64,000 bases of DNA from positions 868,001 through 932,000 of the forward strand of contig NZ_AP026678.1 in the NCBI RefSeq assembly GCF_025998815.1, in the 5' to 3' direction. This stretch comes from Ignavibacterium sp. (lineage in GTDB: Bacteria; Bacteroidota; Ignavibacteria; Ignavibacteriales; Ignavibacteriaceae). Position 1 is the stretch's first letter. Each line of letters begins with the position of its first letter. Both the position numbers and the translations under genes were made by a program. Under the pieces are notes generated by a model that was not told the origin of the DNA, made no database searches, and saw only the letters and a list, made by a program, of their open reading frames with translations. This document shows, in pieces, positions 43,186 through 52,384 of the stretch.

Positions 43186-46100
43186 ATGATAAAAAAAATT
43201 TTTCTTATAATATTTTTTTATGCCGCAACTGTTTTACCTCAAGGTTTGTGGAATGATATTTCTGAAAATAGTATTTCATACACCGGAGAAAGAGTCATTA
43301 TCCCAAACTCATATCGTGTAATAAAATTAGATATTCATTTATTAAAAGAACTTCTTAATTCTGCTCCGATGGAATTCACAACGGAAGCTGTAAATAATCC
43401 CGCTATCATTCCACTTCCAATGCCTGATGGTAAATTCCAGAATTTTAGTTTTTGGGAATCACCAACAATGGAACCGGAACTTCAACAAAAATTTCCTGAC
43501 ATCCGGACATATACAGGTCAAGGAATTGATGACCCTTATGCCACATTGAAAATGGATATAACTCCGCACGGATTTCACGCTATGGTGCTTTCACCAAAAG
43601 GAAGAATATTTATTGACCCTTATGCAAAGGGGGAAACAAATTATTATCTGTCTTATTACACAAAAGATTTTGTAAAAAAAGATGTCTTGTTTGACTGTGA
43701 AGTTCTTTATCACGATGAATACACTGTACCCGTTCCAAATTATTATGAGTCTTTATTAACACCAACAGGACCTCAGCTGAGAACTTACAGACTTGCAAAT
43801 GCTGCCACAGGAGAATATACTCAATATCATGGCGGGACTGTTGGATTAGGATTAGCAGCTGTAACCACGAGCGTTAATCGTGTTAATGGTGTTTATGAGA
43901 AAGAGCTTGCAATCAGAATGGTTCTGGTTGCAAACAATAATCTTATAATCTACACTAACCCAAGCACTGACCCTTACAGTAATAATAATGGTTCAGCGAT
44001 GTTATCACAAAATATTTCTAACCTTAATGCAGTAATTGGTAGTGCAAACTATGATATAGGGCATGTTTTCAGTACAGGTGGTGGTGGCATCGCTTATCTA
44101 GGATGTGTGTGTACGAGTAACAAAGCAGGAGGTGTAACGGGTTCACCAAATCCAATTGGTGATCCGTTTGATATTGATTATGTAGCCCACGAAATGGGTC
44201 ATCAGTTTGGTGCAAATCATACTTTTAACGGGAATACCGGTTCATGCTCTGGAAACAGAAATGCATCAACAGCATATGAACCTGGAAGTGGATCAACAAT
44301 AATGGCTTATGCAGGAATTTGTGATCCGCAAAATCTACAAAGTAACAGCGATGCATATTTTCATACAATAAGTTTTGATGAAATTGTAGCTTATACAAAT
44401 TTTGGTTCGGGAAACTCCTGTGCGCAAATTACCGCTACAGGAAATAATGCCCCCAACATAACTGTTCCTGTTGGAGGATTTTATATCCCGAAAAACACAC
44501 CTTTTGCACTGAGAGGAAATGCAACTGATCCAAATGGTGATGCATTAACATATTGTTGGGAAGAATTTGACTTAGGTCCTGCCGGTGATCCTAATTCTCC
44601 TTCGGGAGATGCACCAATAATCAGAAGTTTTAATCCTGACACTTCTAAAATTCGTTTTGTACCCAGATTTCAGGATCTAATTAATAACACTTCAACATAT
44701 GGAGTACTTTTGCCATCATATAGTAGAAATCTGAAATTCCGTTTAACGGTAAGAGATAACAGAGCTGCTGGTGGTGGTGTTGATTGGAAACAAGTAAATT
44801 TTGCAGTTGATGGAAATTCAGGACCGTTTACTGTAACTTCACCAAATACATCAGTTATCTGGGCTGGAGCTTCTCAACAAACTGTATCCTGGAATGTAGC
44901 AAACACAAATCTCTCTCCTGTAAATTGCTCTAATGTAAGAATTTTACTTTCAACTGATGGAGGATATAGTTTCAACGATACTATTCTCTCATCAACTCCC
45001 AATGACGGTTCTGAAATTATTACTGTACCAAATATCGCTACGAATCAGGCACGAATAAAAGTTGAAGCAGTTAATAATATTTTCTTTGATATTTCAAATC
45101 AGAATTTTACGATTACTTATACGCCAATTGCATTTCAGTTAACTGTAGCGATTGAAAATGGTTGGAATCTGGTTTCAATTCCCGGTCTTCATCCAACGAA
45201 TCAAAATCCTGAAACCTGGTGGTCATTTCTGGATCCAACTGCTTCAGTTTATTCCTTCAACAATGGTTACTTTCAGGTAAATTCTTTGGAACCAGGTAAA
45301 GGATATTGGATGAAACATCTTGGTAACAGAGTTTATAATACCGGCGATGAATGGCCTTCAAGTGGAATTCTTTATGTAGCTCATAATCCAATTCCTGTTA
45401 ATGCAGGTTGGAATATTGTTGGTGGTTTTGAAAATTCTGCTCCTGTTTTGGGTGTAACAACAAATCCTCCCGGAATTATTCAAACATCATTCTATGGATT
45501 TAATTCAATCAGTGGATATCAGACTGTAAATTCTCTTGTTCCGGGTTATGGGTATTGGGTAAAATTCAGTTCATCTGGTAATTTGATTTTGCCTTCAGCT
45601 TTAGAGAAATACTCTAACGAAACAACAAATTTTATTAAAGAAGATTGGACAAAATTAATTATCACTGATTCCAGAAATAGATCAAAAACTCTATATCTTA
45701 CTGATGAAAAAATTAATTTTGATTTCTTCGAACTTCCGCCTCTTCCCTTTCCTGACATTTTTGATATTAGATTTTCTTCTAACAGACTTGTCGAAACTCT
45801 CTCTGCTAAGTCTGTAATTCAACTTCAGGCAGTTGATTTTCCTGTTAAAATTAAATTATCTAATCCTTCTCTGTTTTTAACGGATGAGAATGGAAATAAT
45901 TTGAATAACTATCTCAATTCTGATGGTGAAATAGTGATTGATAATCCATCCATAAAAAAAATATTTATTTCTAATCAATTGATTCCTGATGAATTTACAC
46001 TTGAACAAAATTATCCTAATCCATTCAACCCAACTACGAAAATTCAATATTCAATAAGCAGTAGAGAATTTGTTCAATTAAAAGTATATGATTTACTTGG

Positions 46101-46287
46101 TAACGAAGTAGCAATACTCGTTAATGAAGAGAAACCTTCCGGAAGATATGAAGTGGAATTCACTGTTGGGAATGGGAATATTTCTAATTCATCATTTCTG
46201 AATAGACAAATAACAAGCGGAATTTATTTCTACAAATTAACTGCTGGAGAATTTAGCTCTGTTAAGAAAATGATTTTACTTAAATGA
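43186..46287 (+). CDS. Secreted reprolysin-like zinc metalloprotease with T9SS sorting domain
   Basis: A 1033-residue exported metzincin. Signal peptide (1-20), propeptide-like region (21-230), and catalytic domain (about 240-420). The zinc motif HExxHxxGxxH is at His335 ('HEMGHQFGANH') and the Met-turn follows in 'STIMAYAGIC'. Next come a cadherin/PKD-like domain (about 425-545), an Ig-like domain (545-645), the 'NGWNLVSIPG' module (650-940, a diverged relative of the 1138-bp cassette) and a sorting domain ('TLEQNYPNPFNPTTKIQYS' to 'KMILLK'). The start at 43186 was chosen because the upstream ATG at 43102 reads through a terminator hairpin and gives no signal peptide. GAGGGTTT precedes it. 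Its stop overlaps the next ATG as ATGA, opening an operon that runs to 59165. Predicted to degrade extracellular protein. Confidence 0.9.
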   Translation: MIKKIFLIIFFYAATVLPQGLWNDISENSISYTGERVIIPNSYRVIKLDIHLLKELLNSAPMEFTTEAVNNPAIIPLPMPDGKFQNFSFWESPTMEPELQQKFPDIRTYTGQGIDDPYATLKMDITPHGFHAMVLSPKGRIFIDPYAKGETNYYLSYYTKDFVKKDVLFDCEVLYHDEYTVPVPNYYESLLTPTGPQLRTYRLANAATGEYTQYHGGTVGLGLAAVTTSVNRVNGVYEKELAIRMVLVANNNLIIYTNPSTDPYSNNNGSAMLSQNISNLNAVIGSANYDIGHVFSTGGGGIAYLGCVCTSNKAGGVTGSPNPIGDPFDIDYVAHEMGHQFGANHTFNGNTGSCSGNRNASTAYEPGSGSTIMAYAGICDPQNLQSNSDAYFHTISFDEIVAYTNFGSGNSCAQITATGNNAPNITVPVGGFYIPKNTPFALRGNATDPNGDALTYCWEEFDLGPAGDPNSPSGDAPIIRSFNPDTSKIRFVPRFQDLINNTSTYGVLLPSYSRNLKFRLTVRDNRAAGGGVDWKQVNFAVDGNSGPFTVTSPNTSVIWAGASQQTVSWNVANTNLSPVNCSNVRILLSTDGGYSFNDTILSSTPNDGSEIITVPNIATNQARIKVEAVNNIFFDISNQNFTITYTPIAFQLTVAIENGWNLVSIPGLHPTNQNPETWWSFLDPTASVYSFNNGYFQVNSLEPGKGYWMKHLGNRVYNTGDEWPSSGILYVAHNPIPVNAGWNIVGGFENSAPVLGVTTNPPGIIQTSFYGFNSISGYQTVNSLVPGYGYWVKFSSSGNLILPSALEKYSNETTNFIKEDWTKLIITDSRNRSKTLYLTDEKINFDFFELPPLPFPDIFDIRFSSNRLVETLSAKSVIQLQAVDFPVKIKLSNPSLFLTDENGNNLNNYLNSDGEIVIDNPSIKKIFISNQLIPDEFTLEQNYPNPFNPTTKIQYSISSREFVQLKVYDLLGNEVAILVNEEKPSGRYEVEFTVGNGNISNSSFLNRQITSGIYFYKLTAGEFSSVKKMILLK
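45701..46287 (+). repeat. 587-bp 3' duplication, copy 1
   Basis: Near-identical to 48361-48947, of equal length and ending at the stop codon. It encodes the end of the surface module and the T9SS sorting domain. Upstream of 45701 the two genes are related only at protein level. Confidence 0.93.
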
Positions 46288-48947
46288 AAATACTACAAAA
46301 AATATTTTTGATTTTATTAATATTTATAGTCAGTGTTAATAGCCAAAACAGACTTAATGAAAATTTTTCTGATTCAGAATTATTTTATCGTTGGAGAATT
46401 GTAAACAGAGATAACGGAATTCAGACCTGGGCACAATCAAACCTGAAATACAAAACCCCACCCTATTCGATTGCCTGCCGATTTGAATCTTCAACTCTGC
46501 AGAATGATGATTGGATAATTTCTCCTAAAGTTCAGGTTGCAGCCGGTGACAGCCTGACTTTTTATCATAGCATAATAAGTGCTGCATTTCCAGAAAGTCT
46601 TTATGTAAAAATAGGTACAACGAATAATCCAAATAGCGGCACTTGGACAAATCTTGCTGTGATTTATGATAACACTACTGAATGGAAATATAAAAAGTAT
46701 AGTCTTAATGCTTATGCTGGTCAGCAAGTATATATCGCTTTCGTAAACCGAAGTAAAGATGCATACTTTTTATTTATTGATGATGTAAACGGACCTGCTG
46801 TTGTTACCCCAAATAATGACATAGCTCTTGTAAATTTCTATCAATCAAGTGGCTTGCCTTCTTTTTCTATGTATTCAAACTCTGAGTTACAAACTGAGGA
46901 AATTTCGTTAGCAAAAAACTTACTGACAGTTGATTATTCTTCTTTTCCTGCTAAAGAAAGTGATGTGAACAATTCAACTCTCATAAACATCCCTGCAGAA
47001 GATTTACCAATTGAATATAATAATCTATATCTCTCAGGTATAGTAAGAAATTTCGGACGGACTTCAACTTCGTACCAATTAAATTGGGTAGTTAACGGCT
47101 TTACACAAACACCGTTTTTAGGAAACTATGTAAATCCAAATGCAAGGGATAGTTTTAGCGTCAAATATCAACCAACTGGACGAGGAACATTTACAGTTAC
47201 AGGAAATCTGGTTTTATCTGGTGATGAAAATCTTCATAACAATAGTCAGAAGAAAAAGATAAAAGTTTATCCAAATGCTTATTCTATTACAAAATATGAT
47301 CGCGGTGATAACTTTGCTGATACCTGGATGGGTTATGGAAATCCGAATGTTCGATTCAAAGCCGCAGTAAGATTTGAAGCTGAAGGAAATATTAAACTTG
47401 CAGGTGTAGATTTTCTTTATCAGACAGAATACATAACAAGCGGACAATTCGAAATTCAAATTCGTGCTGCTGGTAGTACGATTAATTCACCTGGTGCAGT
47501 GCTTTACACAAAAACATATTCAACTTCTGATTATCTTACTGGTGCAGGCGATTTAATCCATTTTGCTTTTGATGATAATGCACCGAGCATATCTGCTGGC
47601 TCTGATTACTGGATTACAATCAAATTGCCATCTGGAATACTTTTCCCTGCTGGAGTACACAGTAACGGATTTATCAATACTCATAGCTATTATCAAAGCA
47701 GCACAGACACAACACTCTGGTATCCATTAATCGTCGCAGGGAGTGAAAGAGCGTGGATAATGAGAGCAGTTCATATTCCTGTTCCAACTACATTTTCTTT
47801 CACTCAAAATATTAATAATGGCTGGAATTTAGTTTCCGTACCTGGTGCTCATCCAAATAATCAAAATATAAATACCTGGTGGCAGTATCGTGATTTATCA
47901 ACAAATGTTTATGAATTAACAAACAACCGATATCAAACGACTACTGAAGTTACAACCGGTAAAGGATACTGGCTTAAACATAGTGGCAATAGAATTTATA
48001 ATACCGGAGATGAATGGCCGGGCAGCGGTTTGCTCTCAGCTCCGAATCTTCCAATCAATGTTACAACAGGTTGGAATATTATTGGAGTTTATCAAACTCC
48101 TCTTTTCATTAATTCAAATATTACATCTCCGCCCAATATAATTTCCAGTTATGCTTATGGTTATGATATTTTTTCCGGATTTTATTCAACTAATACTTTA
48201 CAGCCAGGTAGAGGATATTTTATTAAGTTTAATACTGCAGGAAAGATTGTATTTTCTCCTTCAATGCAAAAAGATGTTGATGAGGAATTTTATTTAGAAA
48301 AATTTTCTGATAAGATAATTATCACTGATAATCTGCAAAGATTAAAAACTCTTTATCTTACTGATGAAAAAATTAATTTTGATTTCTTCGAACTTCCTCC
48401 TCTTCCCTTTTCTGACATTTTTGATATTAGATTTTCTTCTAACAGACTTGTCGAAACTCTCTCTGCTAAGTCTGTAATTCAACTTCAGGCAGTTGATTTT
48501 CCTGTTAAAATTAAATTATCTGATCCTTCTCTGTTTTTAACGGATGAGAATGGAAATAATTTGAATAACTATCTCAATTCTGATGGTGAAATAGTAATTG
48601 ATAATCCATCCATAAAAAAAATATTTATTTCTAATCAATTGATTCCTGATGAATTTACACTTGAACAAAATTATCCTAATCCATTTAACCCAACTACGAA
48701 AATTCAATATTCAATAAGCAGTAGAGAATTTGTTCAATTGAAAGTATATGATTTGCTTGGGAATGAAGTAGCAACACTTGTTAATGAAGAGAAACCTGCC
48801 GGAAGATATGAAGTGGAATTCACTGTTGGGAATGGGAATATTTCTAATTCATCATTTCTGAATAAACAGATAACAAGCGGAATTTATTTCTACAAATTAA
48901 CAGCTGGAGAATTTAGCTCTGTTAAGAAAATGATTTTAATCAAATAA
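46284..48947 (+). CDS. Secreted multidomain surface protein with T9SS sorting domain
   Basis: An 887-residue exported protein with a signal peptide (1-20). Module order: jelly-roll (21-173, 'NWRIVNRDNG'-like start, 'FESSTLQNDDWIISPKVQV'); CARDB-like (175-340); a module shared with residues 1535-1700 of the 25334 gene (340-510, 'KYDRGDNFADTWMGYG' and 'GAVLYTKTYSTSDY'); the 'NGWNLVSVPG' module (510-790); and a sorting domain (790-887). Its ATG overlaps the metalloprotease stop (ATGA), so translation is probably coupled. The last 587 bp match the metalloprotease gene almost perfectly. It may help anchor or present the protease; this is inferred from linkage only. Confidence 0.87.
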   Translation: MKILQKIFLILLIFIVSVNSQNRLNENFSDSELFYRWRIVNRDNGIQTWAQSNLKYKTPPYSIACRFESSTLQNDDWIISPKVQVAAGDSLTFYHSIISAAFPESLYVKIGTTNNPNSGTWTNLAVIYDNTTEWKYKKYSLNAYAGQQVYIAFVNRSKDAYFLFIDDVNGPAVVTPNNDIALVNFYQSSGLPSFSMYSNSELQTEEISLAKNLLTVDYSSFPAKESDVNNSTLINIPAEDLPIEYNNLYLSGIVRNFGRTSTSYQLNWVVNGFTQTPFLGNYVNPNARDSFSVKYQPTGRGTFTVTGNLVLSGDENLHNNSQKKKIKVYPNAYSITKYDRGDNFADTWMGYGNPNVRFKAAVRFEAEGNIKLAGVDFLYQTEYITSGQFEIQIRAAGSTINSPGAVLYTKTYSTSDYLTGAGDLIHFAFDDNAPSISAGSDYWITIKLPSGILFPAGVHSNGFINTHSYYQSSTDTTLWYPLIVAGSERAWIMRAVHIPVPTTFSFTQNINNGWNLVSVPGAHPNNQNINTWWQYRDLSTNVYELTNNRYQTTTEVTTGKGYWLKHSGNRIYNTGDEWPGSGLLSAPNLPINVTTGWNIIGVYQTPLFINSNITSPPNIISSYAYGYDIFSGFYSTNTLQPGRGYFIKFNTAGKIVFSPSMQKDVDEEFYLEKFSDKIIITDNLQRLKTLYLTDEKINFDFFELPPLPFSDIFDIRFSSNRLVETLSAKSVIQLQAVDFPVKIKLSDPSLFLTDENGNNLNNYLNSDGEIVIDNPSIKKIFISNQLIPDEFTLEQNYPNPFNPTTKIQYSISSREFVQLKVYDLLGNEVATLVNEEKPAGRYEVEFTVGNGNISNSSFLNKQITSGIYFYKLTAGEFSSVKKMILIK
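48361..48947 (+). repeat. 587-bp 3' duplication, copy 2
   Basis: Pair of 45701-46287. Differences are a handful of single bases, including the terminal codons (ATCAAATAA here, CTTAAATGA there). Confidence 0.93.
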
Positions 48948-48961
48948 AGGTTTACAATAAA

Positions 48962-51900
48962 ATGAAAAACTATTTGAAAATATTTATAATTATTTCAATT
49001 CTGATTACTTCTGGTTCATTAAGAATATTCTCACAGAATTTGTCGGAAGAAGATAAAAGATGGACACGGGTAAACCTCAATCCGGACTTTTTCATACCAA
49101 TTGATGAAAACTATAGATACATCGAAAACCATTTTACTCAAATATATAAGTTAAGTAATGACATTGAAGCAGTTGTAAATCCAAATTTCAGAATTCTTCC
49201 TTCTTCAAATTCTACTCAATCTGAAATTAGTGTCGATATTCATCCAACAAATCCAAATATTTTATTTGCAAGTGCGAACTCAACAAACTGGCCTGTAACT
49301 ACTTTATATGGCACCGGTTTATATTGGTCAACAAATGGAGGAACAAACTGGACCGGTTATGATAACCCACCAATTGGTTCGAATAGTGGAGATCCGGCTG
49401 CTGTAATCGGACCGAATGGAAATTTTTATATTGGTTACATTCGAAGTGGTGGTGGTCAGGGAGTTTCAGTTTCTACAAATAATGGTACGAGCTGGTCAAA
49501 TTATGTTGCGGCTGCCGATCCATCTTCCGGAGATTTGCTGGATAAAAATCATCTTTGGGTTGACAAACAATCAACAAGTCCTTATGTAAATCGAGTTTAT
49601 GATGCATGGACACATTTCGTCACAGGCAGTCCAAGCGATAATCAGGTTGTCTTAATTTATTCTACAAATAACGGCGTTAGCTGGAGTAGTTTTGTTGATT
49701 TGTCTGCATCACTCTCACCCGGAAGTCATGCTCAGGGAGTTAATATATCTACCGGACCAAATGGAGAAGTTTATGCAGCATTTGCAATTTATGATAATTG
49801 GGGCACAGGGGTTTATGGCGAAGATGCAATTGGTTTTGCCAAATCAACAAATGGTGGTGTTTCATTTACTAAAGCACGAATCTATTCTGCACCAAATTTT
49901 GGAATAAGAGGTAATTTAAAATCAACAAACATCAGAGTATCTTCTTTTCCTTCAATGGCTGTTGATCGATCAGGTGGACCAAGGAATGGATACATTTATA
50001 TTGTTTGGGCACAAAGAGGAGTTTCTCCTGCCGGTAGTGATCCTGATATTGTTTTAATTCGTTCAACTAACGGTGGAACTACCTGGAGCTCACCAGTAAG
50101 AGTAAATAATGATGCACTAAATAACGGTAAAGACCAATACTATCCCTGGTGTACAGTCGATCAATCAAATGGAGCTTTACATATTGTTTTCTATGATAAC
50201 AGAAATACAACTGCTGATAGTTCTGGTGTTTGGATGGCAACTTCATTTGATGGTGGAGTTACTTTCGATAATTTTCAGGTAAGCGATGCAAACTTTAAAC
50301 CAAAACCAATTTCAGGTTTAGCTTCAGGGTATCAGGGTGACTATATCGGAATAACTGCTGGAAACGGTAAAGCATATCCTGTATGGGCAGAAGATCGAAC
50401 CGGAAATTATCAGGCATGGTCAACAATAGTTTCTTTTGGACCTTCAATCATTCATACTCCTTTGACGAATACAGAAAACCTGAATGGTCCTTACACAGTT
50501 AATGCGACAATCACTTCTGTGAATCCTCTTGTAGCATCATCAATAAAAGTTTATTGGGGACGAGGAGTTGGTGTGATTTCGGATAGTATTACTATGACGA
50601 ATACTGGTGGGAACAATTATGTTGCAAATATTCCTGGTAACGGAACTGCAACGACCTATAACTACTACATATCAGCAACTGATAACCAGGGACTTAAAGC
50701 AACATCACCTTTTAATGCACCAATAAGCTATTATTCATTTCAAACTTTTATAGATAACACTCCACCTACTATTGTACATACTCCATTATCAAATATTCCA
50801 CCATCGAGATTTCCGCCAACCGTCACTGCGACTATCACAGATAACCTTGGAATTCAGTCAGTTATCTGTGAATACAGAAAGAATGGTGGCTCATTAAGTT
50901 CTTTTAATTTGAATTTAACTTCAGGCAATACTTATTCAGGGAATTTTCCTTCAATAATTGTAGATCCCGGCGATGTAATTGAATACCGAATTAAAGCTAC
51001 AGACATCTCACAACAAAATAATATTTCATATAGTCCTTCTTCAGGATATTATTCTTTCAACATTATTCCTTCGCTTGGAAATATTCTTGTTGTTGATGAT
51101 GATGTTTCGTTGGAAGATAGAGTTTCAAAAGAAAAGATTTCATACGGAGAATATAATATACCACTTGGTGCATCAGCAAATTTATTTAGTACTGCTTTGA
51201 CAGAACGAGGATACACAGTTGATCAGGTTAGCTTTTCTGCACTTAATACATCAACTCTCTCAAATTACGATGTGGTAATATTATCTGCCGGCGTTAAAGA
51301 ATCATCAATTTTTAATGATGCAACAAAGAGAACAGCATTAGTTAACTTCACTGCAAATGGTGGTAAGTTTTTAGTTGAAGGCGGAGAAGTTGGTTACATC
51401 TACCGAAAACAAACTACTGAAGTTGATATTAACTTCAGACGAAATTTACTTTTAGACAGCAACTGGGTAAGTGATCGCAGCGGTGCGAGTTTACAAATTG
51501 CTACCGTAAATCACTCAATCTTTACGACACCAAATTCTATCCCAACTCCTATTGCAGTGAATAATGGAGGAACATCAGGATACGGTGCCAGAGATGAAAT
51601 GACTGTACTGCCCGGTGTAACCGGAATTAGTCGAATTGCCAATTGGAGTGGTGGCAATGCAGCTAACGGAGGAATATTTATCTACAATCCAAATGGTGAT
51701 ACGAATGTTTGCAAAAATATTTTTTACTCTTTTGCTATCGCTCAATTCGCTGATCAAAATGTTGCAAAAAATCTAATTGAGAACAGCGTAAGATATTTGA
51801 TGAGAGATTTAGTCCCTCAAACAAAAACTTTAAATCTCACTGTTCTTATAGAAGGACTATTTAATGGAACAGTTATGAATTCAGACTCGGTTACTGTTGA

Positions 51901-52384
51901 ATTCAGAAACATAACTTCTCCTTATTCACTTGTAGAATCCAAAAAAGTTTTTCTGGATCAGAACGGAATAGCAACGACAACTTTAAATAATGTTTCTGAA
52001 GCAACACCATATTATCTGATAATAAAACACCGCAACTCTATTGAAACCTGGAGTTCAACTTCAGTTCAGTTTACATCAGGAATATTAAACTATGATTTTA
52101 CTTCAGCACAAAGTAAAGCTTACGGTAATAATCTGAAACTTATCAATGGTAAGTGGTGTATTTACAGCGGTGATGTAAATCAGGATGGATTTGTCAATTC
52201 AACGGATGTGAATTTAGTTTACTCAAATAACATCACAGGTAATTTCGGTTATTCTTCAACTGATTTAACCGGCGATGGTTATACTGAAATTAAAGATTTG
52301 GTTATTGCATTTATTAATTATTCATCGAATATCCAGGTCAAAAGACCAACTGGATTTCCATCAACAAATATTACTGGAGAATAA
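48962..52384 (+). CDS. Secreted BNR/sialidase-fold protein with ThuA/GATase-like and dockerin-like domains
   Basis: An 1140-residue exported protein (signal peptide 1-26). Residues about 60-500 form a beta-propeller with Asp-box repeats SxNxGxxW/F: 'STNGGTNW', 'STNNGTSW', 'STNNGVSW', 'STNGGVSF' and 'STNGGTTW'. Two Ig-like domains follow (about 500-700). A Rossmann-like domain (705-955) begins 'NILVVDDDVSLED' and contains 'VVILSAGVKES' and 'GGKFLVEGGEVGYIYR', resembling ThuA or glutamine-amidotransferase-like folds. The Ig-like plus dockerin-like tail (about 960-1130) has 'GDVNQDGFVNSTDVNLVY' and 'DLTGDGYTEIKDLVIAFI'. There is no T9SS sorting domain at the C-terminus, unlike its neighbours. 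Sialidase activity is not claimed; Asp boxes are structural. Confidence 0.83.
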   Translation: MKNYLKIFIIISILITSGSLRIFSQNLSEEDKRWTRVNLNPDFFIPIDENYRYIENHFTQIYKLSNDIEAVVNPNFRILPSSNSTQSEISVDIHPTNPNILFASANSTNWPVTTLYGTGLYWSTNGGTNWTGYDNPPIGSNSGDPAAVIGPNGNFYIGYIRSGGGQGVSVSTNNGTSWSNYVAAADPSSGDLLDKNHLWVDKQSTSPYVNRVYDAWTHFVTGSPSDNQVVLIYSTNNGVSWSSFVDLSASLSPGSHAQGVNISTGPNGEVYAAFAIYDNWGTGVYGEDAIGFAKSTNGGVSFTKARIYSAPNFGIRGNLKSTNIRVSSFPSMAVDRSGGPRNGYIYIVWAQRGVSPAGSDPDIVLIRSTNGGTTWSSPVRVNNDALNNGKDQYYPWCTVDQSNGALHIVFYDNRNTTADSSGVWMATSFDGGVTFDNFQVSDANFKPKPISGLASGYQGDYIGITAGNGKAYPVWAEDRTGNYQAWSTIVSFGPSIIHTPLTNTENLNGPYTVNATITSVNPLVASSIKVYWGRGVGVISDSITMTNTGGNNYVANIPGNGTATTYNYYISATDNQGLKATSPFNAPISYYSFQTFIDNTPPTIVHTPLSNIPPSRFPPTVTATITDNLGIQSVICEYRKNGGSLSSFNLNLTSGNTYSGNFPSIIVDPGDVIEYRIKATDISQQNNISYSPSSGYYSFNIIPSLGNILVVDDDVSLEDRVSKEKISYGEYNIPLGASANLFSTALTERGYTVDQVSFSALNTSTLSNYDVVILSAGVKESSIFNDATKRTALVNFTANGGKFLVEGGEVGYIYRKQTTEVDINFRRNLLLDSNWVSDRSGASLQIATVNHSIFTTPNSIPTPIAVNNGGTSGYGARDEMTVLPGVTGISRIANWSGGNAANGGIFIYNPNGDTNVCKNIFYSFAIAQFADQNVAKNLIENSVRYLMRDLVPQTKTLNLTVLIEGLFNGTVMNSDSVTVEFRNITSPYSLVESKKVFLDQNGIATTTLNNVSEATPYYLIIKHRNSIETWSSTSVQFTSGILNYDFTSAQSKAYGNNLKLINGKWCIYSGDVNQDGFVNSTDVNLVYSNNITGNFGYSSTDLTGDGYTEIKDLVIAFINYSSNIQVKRPTGFPSTNITGE
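52127..52221 (+). repeat. 95-bp dockerin-tail repeat, copy 1
   Basis: Matches 53669-53763 except at two bases. It codes for the approach to, and first calcium loop of, the dockerin-like repeat. Confidence 0.85.
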
